This document shows, in pieces, positions 51,001 through 60,000 of a stretch of 64,000 nt of DNA (positions are counted from its first letter, which is position 1; every line of letters starts with the position of its first letter). A model generated the notes under the pieces. The model ran no database searches, was not told the DNA's origin, and saw only the letters and a list, made by a program, of their open reading frames with translations. The stretch spans positions 11,193,247-11,257,246 of the forward strand of contig OX419338.1 in NCBI GenBank assembly GCA_948470475.1. Direction: 5' to 3'. This DNA is from Galaxea fascicularis. Lineage: Eukaryota > Cnidaria > Anthozoa > Scleractinia > Euphylliidae. The position numbers were made by a program, and so were the translations under genes.

Positions 51001-54000
51001 ATCCACATTTATGACATCAGTTCACAAAGATGAAGTTTGATTTAAGGGGGAGGTCACCTCAGTGTTGATGGCCTCAGGATACTTTCCCCTTGTTTGAAGT
51101 TGTAATTACAATAGTTTGGTTACGGACAACAATAACACGATGAAAGCGTGGATCCTTAGGCGCGTTGAACGCTGGTCCCCTGTTTACTCCAGGCCTCTCG
51201 CCTTGATATGACTGCGCACCAGCAAACCTTGTATGACAGACCGAAAAAATAGCAACACTTGCTACAGTATCTAAACAGCACTATCAGGGCAATCTGAACT
51301 CTGAACTCAGAACTCAGAACTGCAGTGTTTTAAAGAACAACGTGGTGGGTCCAGTCTTGGAATCTTGCCTCTCCTTGCATAAATTATTTCAAAACAGGAG
51401 CCAATAGTGATGAGTCCCTGTTGAAAAAATTATTCTGTAATTGCAAAATATAGAGCCCACGATGTGGGGCAGTGTATACCTGTTTGTCTTTGAGTGTCTT
51501 TTTCCTCTCTTGAATTTTCATCACAATTTCCTTCTGTTTATCTTGTAATAACTGGGCCTCCGTTGTCAACTGGTTTACAGCATGTTCTGCTGCTCTCACT
51601 TGCTCTTCGATTTCCGACACTTTTTCCTTTAGATAACAAAGCATAGTAAAAACCACATAATCATCCACTGTTACGTTGCCTGTAGGTCTGTTTTGTTATA
51701 CTGTTCACAAATAAGTACCGAAAAAGCACGTCAGTGATTATGAAAAGGGCTTCTTGCACTGCGCATGAGAACAAATGACTTTACGTTCAAACAGAGGCCT
51801 TGAGCAGTTGCCCCTTTAAACAGCACTTTCTTTGCTATATTTTCCTTCGTGAAAAAGATTGTTTGTTTAAAGTCAGGGGCTGGGCTAGGTAGTTAAACCT
51901 GGCAGGGGACTTTCGTCATTTTGCTTTCCTTCCCGCCATTCAGCAAATCTGTAAATAAATAAATACATAAAAAGTCCTAACTGATCAACATTTGAGGACA
52001 CCAAGTTAAGTACGATCCTCCGGGTGAGTTTAGTTCAGAGAAGAAGTATTAGAGGTGATCGACATTGGCTGACTTTTCGGCAACCTAAGGGGACGCAATA
52101 ATCCGAGTCGAGTGATTTAAGAAACGTCAGTAGACGGTATAAATACTCTGGCCGTTATGTGATTGGTAAACGAAGTCGTGATGTTATTGGACGTCTGTCA
52201 GTCAAGCCGTGTTGTGATTGGCTGTGACGACTGAAAACAATGATTGGTGCCTTTCGATCCGTCTTTTGTCAGCTTGGCCCAGCATGTTGGGTGCATTTGA
52301 TCATCCTGTTGGATCTTGTTAGTGGTTGTTACATGTTGTTGGACGAAAAACAATTTGGTTGATCAACGGAGTTGCGGAGTTGATAAGTTCATTACGTTCC
52401 GACATATCATTTGTCTGTTGATCGTCTCAGCCAGATGTTGCGGCTTCTAACCAGGATCCGCAACAATTGTTGAACTCATGAACGCGTCGCACGCGATTCA
52501 AAATGGCGGACAAGCAGTCGCTTTCAGTCCCAGAATCCATTGCGCTACCAGGGTAAGTCCAACAAATTTGGCGCTTGTTTAAACCGTTTGAACACTTTCA
52601 GAAACACTACCGAGATAAAACTAAAAATTACTAAACACATCATCGTTAAGGGCAGGTTAAAAGTGACCTCGAATAAACATAACTGACTCTCAGCAACAAG
52701 CTACCTCGCTTTCTTTGATCTTCTTGTCATACTTTGGAAGGCCGGACTTCAGCTTCTCTAAAGCAGCCTCCAGCTTTGAAACTTCCTGAAAAAACAAGTT
52801 TTTTAATGAAACGACATTAAAACAGAAATATGCAAACCTCCCTGTGTTTTTCTATCTACAATCGTTATCAAGGATAAAAGTCTTGGCACAAAATTCCCAT
52901 TTACGCAGTTCCTATACAAGCGCAAGACAAACACTTGTACGACTGACATTTGCTTCTAACCCTCTCCCTCTACTACCATCCCCTTGGAATGTTATACACG
53001 ACCGCCCTGAAAAGGAAGGGGGGCAAATTTGTTCATATGTACATTCGGGGGGCGGATTTAGGGGGAAGAGACGACTGACATTTCAGACTTTGGTAAAGGA
53101 GCAGTTACAGTGAATAATCGGTCATGTCCATCATTGCAGATTACATACCTTTTCATTTTCGATAACCTCTGCCCAAATTCGCTCTGTTTTCAGTTGTTCG
53201 ATCTGCTCTTTAATGTCTTTCATTTGTTTAACAGCAATGAATCTTGTCTCATGTTTGCGAACTTCTTCTCTTACTTCAGGAATATCCTTTCAAAATAAGA
53301 ACAAAAGTGACTTTAAATTAAGTGGCCACTGGCGCTATTAATGCATCACTTCAGAAAGCGAAAATGTGTAGTTTCCATTGATCAGTGGAAGCCAAAATTA
53401 TTGGTCCACATTGTTCACAACATTGAAATTCCATATTTCAAATCTAGTGCCCTAGAGTCTCAGCCACATTGCCTCTACTCATTGACTATACCTGCTCTTT
53501 CTTTTCCAGCGTTGCCGAGGCTATATCCTTTTGTTCCATCACAAAGTAGTAATCGGTGGTTATTTGTTCAAGGTTGGTTGCCCTCATAAAAAACTGAAAA
53601 CAAAATAGTACTGACATTACTTCCTTAATACACTAAGATTAAGAACTAATGAGTCGTAAATGACTGACTGGCCGACTGATCTACACATCAAAACACCACT
53701 GGTTGACCAGCAGACTGACTGAATGACTTCTGGACAGATGGAAGAAAAGGCTGGCTGACTGGGTGGCTGGCTTTGTAGTGATTTGAAAACTATTCATTAA
53801 TGTTCACTGACTGCCCTGTTACAAGATTCTCTGATCAATTTTACCTTGTAGAGATCACATCCGTCATTACTGTTGAGCAAGTGTCTGCTTGTATCTTGAT
53901 TTAACAGAGAAACTGGATTATCTACCTGGAGAAAGATGTTTAAGTAAACCGTAAGGACTGAACAACATTAACACTTGGAAACGTCAAATCAGAAAGGCTA

Positions 54001-57000
54001 AGAACTAGGCTGAAGTGTTTTATCCTGTGTCACAGACTAACTGACTGACTCACTGTCTTAACCGACCAACCCACTGACCGAACGAATGAACAAATGACTC
54101 ACCGACCACCCCACAGACTGACTGAATGACTGACTATCCATCTGACTGACTGTCTAACTGAATGCCTTGATGCCTTACTGAATGACTGAATGACAGTCAC
54201 TGGTTATACAGGCAGACTTTTAATCTGAAAAGCACTGATTAAAGCCTTGGTCATAACATCAATTCTCCACATGTGTTTCTTGAGTATAACGATAATCGTC
54301 ATCATTATTACTTTATTTAAGTCCCAAATCTTTCTAGTCAAGTACAGTTTCTCTACCAAAAGGAGACTGTAAATCAAACGAACTCTAAATCAAATCAAAT
54401 GTTGGTTTTTAAGGAGAGGGGAAGACTGGAGTACCCATGCACAGAGAAAAACCTCTCAGAGCAGAGTAGAGAACCAACAAACTCAGCCCACTTATGACAC
54501 CAAGTCTGGGAATCAAACCAAGGACACCTCCACACCAACCCTACTCCCTTGTCCCCTTAGGTTTCCTCATAGTTTTATGCTCTGATTAGTAACATGTAGT
54601 CTTCTCAAAGGAACCATAAGAGAGCCTTTACAAAATGCAGATGGTAACCAATGGCACTCCTTACTAACCAGGAACTTGAGCTGGTACTGGTAGCAGTCAT
54701 GTGGAGTATTCTATGGACTGCATGTACCATTACTCTACCATTAGTACAAGGTGTGTTTCATAGGAATGTAATGAAAAATCTTGTGACCCAAAATCTACCC
54801 ACCTGAATATTAAAATGATCCACAATATGATCAACTTCAATTCTGTTAGTTGAAATAACCTTCCCTATAAGAGATACAGCATGCATGATATGTTTGTTAC
54901 AAAATCCTTCTCCAGAGTGGTGGGTTGGGTAACTCTAGTTTAAGGTGACAGGGGTGGGTGGGGGCATATATGTAGCATAATTTATTACCAGCAAACTACC
55001 CAAAGGCAACAGTTATATTAAGTATTAGTATAAATCTAATAGCGTTCTATCACGAATACCAGTCTCTGATTGGCTGTGCTACTTGCTATCTATTCTGTGA
55101 TAGATAATGAGTAGTGTTTGACAACAAAATGGCGGCCGCTTCTTCGCGTTTTCAAAGTGTCTGCGGGGAGAATTTAGTTTGTTTAGTTTTGAACGACTAG
55201 TAGATTTATACTAAAACTATTAGATTATTCGCTTTCGATTTCTATGTGTGATAGGCTGCACCCTCATCAGCTATCATGCGATAGAAATTTCGAACTCATA
55301 GTCTAATTGTTAAATAGTCAAAGTAAAACAAGTGGAATATAAATACATGTACATACTGAAGAACTGTAAGGAAACATTATAAAATGTTAGGAATAATACT
55401 TTGATGTACTAGCTGCAGTATCCTATAAAAGGGATATTGAAATACACCTAGCTGCTATAAGGGCTTAAGCCACATCTACACGAGCAAATTTTTACTTGCA
55501 ATGGTGATGCGATTTTTTCTGGAAATTGTTGCGTTGCCGGGGCGTGGTGGTGGCTACACGAGTGACAAAGTGTGTGATTTTGTCGTGAAAAGTTCAACTC
55601 ATTGAATTTCTCATGATTTTTTTTCTGCAATTTTTTAGCTGTCGCCATTGCAGCACTTGCGTGAGGGTGGCTACACATGTGATTTTTAACGCGTGCTGGC
55701 AACACGACAAATTTAGAAAAAACAGCATCACCATCGCAAGCAAAAAATCGTTCGTGAAGCCACGGCTTAATGGGAACCAACACAAGCCATAACAGCTGAC
55801 TATAACAAGAACCTTTATGGTTGTTATGCTGAACACAACCAGCTTGACTGTATTTGCATTATTTTTACACCCTAGCTGGTACACTGTATTTTATATTTAT
55901 AAGGCCCCAATCTGCAGCTCTCCTTTGAACCACTTCCACTGTATTAAATGGTTTTAGTTGTATGTGGATCCCACGCAGATGAACAGTGTTCCAGAGTAGG
56001 TCACACAAGAGCTCTGCATGCTGATTGCTTTGTAATAGATGAGCAGTGTCTTAAATTGCGATTAAGAAAGGTAAAGGTTTTGTTGGATTTTGTCAAAATG
56101 TTTTAGCACATTTGTTCCAGGGAAGATTGTTGGACAAGTCGGCTAAGTTTATATTCATGTACATACTGTATGGTTTAAGCTGCTTTCTTGTTCATTACAT
56201 GTATGAGAAAAACAACTTTATAACCATTAAAAGTGACAGGTTAAGAATTTCTTAAAAGAACTCACCTTCATTAGACTTTATTTTGTACGAGGAACCACCA
56301 TCTGCTGTGATTTTTCTCTCAATGAATATGGAATCACCATAGACATTGTGTCTATATGAATCTGCCCCAGCTACATTTCGAAGTTGCACTGAGACTTGTC
56401 CATAACTGTTCAAATGCAATATTTAAGGAAAGGTACCATCTAAAATGTATATCACCAATGACAAACCAATGTTTTGTCTTTAAAACTGATTTTTTACACC
56501 TGACTTCAGACCTTTGAGATCTAAAGGTTAGTTAATCCTAGTTCCCTCAGTAGCAAATCTTTGCCATAAGTTCTAGTATATCATATTGACCGTTTTTATA
56601 CTTGACCAACCGGTTGGCTCAGTTGGTAGAGTGCCAGACTACCGGATGACTGGGTTCCAGCCCTGGCCAGATCAACACTCAGGGTCTTTAAATGACTGAG
56701 GAGAAAGCCCTTCCTTTGCAATAACATCTGCAAATGGTTAGACTTTCTAGTCTTCTAAGGACAGTAAAGGACAATAAACCAGAGGCCCCGTCACTACAAT
56801 TGATTCTGTGGGGCTTTTAAAGACCCACTAGGGATGTAATGAGCCCTGGCTGTGACCACCCCTAGTACTGATCTGTTCTATTTAGCAAGTGACCAAATTG
56901 GTGTGATATCCCAAAAAAGACTTATGGTGTATGAGGCCACATGCATACACAGCCATAAGTCAACAGGGAGTTTGCCAAGTGCATCTCATAGATGCATAAT

Positions 57001-60000
57001 CTGTCTGGAACGAACATGGGCAAACATTTGTAGTGCATCTGTCTACACTGTTTTTCATCTAGCAAAATGATGGGCAACAAGACAGATTATGCATCAATAT
57101 CAGCTATCTAGGAAAGACTGTCTTCCAAGACACACTACATGGTACAGTTCATCAAGACGCAAGATCCATCTCAATGTTTGCCCAAGTTTGCACCAGACTG
57201 ATGATGTGTCTGTAGTATAAAAACAGCCATTTACATGTACTGTACCTGCATCCTTTCTTCACAAAGTTTTTCAGACTCAAACCACGGCTGGTTTGAGAAG
57301 CTCTTCCACCCAAGGCCACCACTACACCTGTCATGATTGCACTCTTACCACCTAGCAAACACCAAAGAAACTTGATTAATATGATCACTACTGACGTCCT
57401 TAAAAAACAATTTTCCAAAATCAACTTGGCTATGTGCCCTGCTAGGCCTTGTGGTATTTCCATATACTTATCTTTGTTAATTTATGTATATTGATATTTC
57501 TCATACTTTTTTGTTAACATTATTATGTACCGGTACATGTGTGTTTGTCTTTTAGTAATCGTTAAAAAGTCATGTTGTATGAACACCCATGTGAGGGGTA
57601 CTTCTACATAGATGGCCTATACAGGGACATGCCGTTGGAATAATTGTTACATATTTTTACTGTTTTGCTGCAGAACAAAAGCCACCATTCAATAGGCCGT
57701 TGCAAATTCAAAAGGGAACTGGGGCAAGTTTCAAATTTTGAAGTAATCGATGAATTGACACCATCACATGAAAGATAACATTGAGATTGGTCGTTTGACC
57801 AAGTTTCATTCTTTTAGGTTGAACAGAGACCAGTTATGGACCTTCAAACATAGCTCAAAATCCATACAAACGTCTCTAATTTTGAGGCTGCGTCCCCCAA
57901 AACCCAGTTCCCTTTTGAATTTCAGAACGGCCAATGGACCTTAGCCCTAAAATAAATAGAAGTGCAACACTATCCCTGCCAGTGAAATTTACAGGAACTG
58001 CTACACTGCCCAAGGAGTTGGCAATATTGCATGACCATTTGCAACTTTTGAAGGAGAGGGCAGGCTACTAAGTGGAAAGGTCCAGAACTCTCTACAAAAC
58101 AGAAACAAAGAACATGAAACAATCTTAAACAATGAGTTTTTTCTTTCAACTTACTTCCATTTCTGCCAATAATAAAGTTCACATTGGGTCCTAAAGGAAC
58201 TTGAAGGTGGCTGTGGCACAAGAAATTTACCAGTGTAATAAGCTCAATTTTTCCTGACACAGAGATTTCCTAATGAAAAGGAAAACCAATTGATTGTCAT
58301 GACAAAAGGTGTAAAACATGTATACTTTGAAAGAGCATTTAATTAATTGATTGCAGTGACATTGATCAACTTTGCCGCTTTTCTGTTGCATATGTTCAAA
58401 CCACTGTCCTCACCACTGTACAGCTGTACCTAAACAATGGAGTTTACTTGACATGCACAATACCAATCACCCAAAAAGCAATGGCAATGTATGCATGGAG
58501 GGTGACTGTATTTCTTTGTGCACATTTAATGCTATGCCATCTCTGCAATTTCAGTTTCCAAAACAATAATACTGGTACCTAAATAATCAGCCAGTAGTTA
58601 ATTAATACATGTTCTTATAACAGTTCTTGTTATATAGCTGCCATTTTTCCAGCTACAGCGCACCCATTCATTGGCTAGTTCATGGTCACATGACATCTAA
58701 CAATGAAACTGTTTACCACTAAATGCCATGAGTGGCCAACACTGCAAAAACTATAATGTCAAGTGAGAAACAGTTCACTGTTAACTGCGAAATGCTGACC
58801 GCTGTTACACATGATCAGAGTGTGCAGTTGAAGGTGGCCTGATGTTGTTGCTGGAATCTCAGTGGGTTTTTCAAAATTTGCTTTTGTGAACAGTAAATTT
58901 TGTTTCCCGAATATCTCAATGTTTCCCGCGACGAAGTCGAGAAACATGAGATTCTTGGAAACAAAATTCACTGTTCCCCTCAGGACCAGTTATTAAGGCT
59001 ATGTTCACACGGGACCGGTCTGAAATGGATCTGACCTGATCTTGGAATGGACCACTTTTGTTCACACGTGACCAGTCTGTTATGGTTCAGTACTAGATCG
59101 AAGGGGGTAAAGCAGCTATTTGTTAGCAGTTAAGCATGCGTAGACAGTGACAGGTAAATTCAACTAGTACCCAAGCTTAAATTGCGCTGCTTGTACCGAA
59201 AGGAACCGGTGACAGATCCAATCGGGACCGAAATGCGAAACAGTTCAAAAACTGGACCTGCTTTATTGGAGGTCCAGAAATCGGACCTTTTGGGAACCAA
59301 TTGACGGTACGGTTAGCAAGTCCTGTGTGAACAAAACGCTTATCCGTCACGATTTTTAGATCAGATCCATTTGGGGCCGGTCCCGTGTGAACATAGTCTA
59401 AAAGTGTTAAATATTCGATGTGCAATCTGTGGACGGGACATCGACATAAGTCTTACATGTACTTGCCAAACAGTATTTGCCATTATTTAAAGGATCGACC
59501 AATGGTAACGTATTCAGGGGTGTAGCCAGGGGAGGGTTCCAGGGATTCTGGAACCCCCCCTCTCCTATTTTTAACTGTGATTTTATCCCAGCAAGAGTGT
59601 AATGGACTCTAGATTCCTGAAATTCTTTGTTTTGTTCTATGCTTACAATAAGTACAGTGAACGTCACCGTGGTGTCTATTTGTACGTACGTAATGTAACG
59701 ATTTTAGACCAACCGTTTTCGTTGGAACCAATTTGGAACCCCCCCTCCGCTACTTATTTGCATGTGAATAGTGTTTATTGTTATCTGTCTCGTTCTTCAG
59801 ACGATGCCGACAATAGTGGTCAGAAATGGCGGGGTATTCTGAAATTGCTCCCTGATGTAACCAGTTTTTGAGAAATGAACAGGCTTTCAGGCTGAGGGAA
59901 AGAAACCCCAGGGATCGATGGATATTCGCGCTATGATGCATGCATACCGGACAAAAACAAATGTTACGTTTCTCACGGTACTAACCTCAGGATCTTCTTG

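Noticed and set aside
53645..54210. Possible coding exon from long 'tgactgactg' frames
   Set aside because: Simple tetranucleotide repeat in SMC6 introns 5 and 6; the SMC6 reading frame is complete without it.
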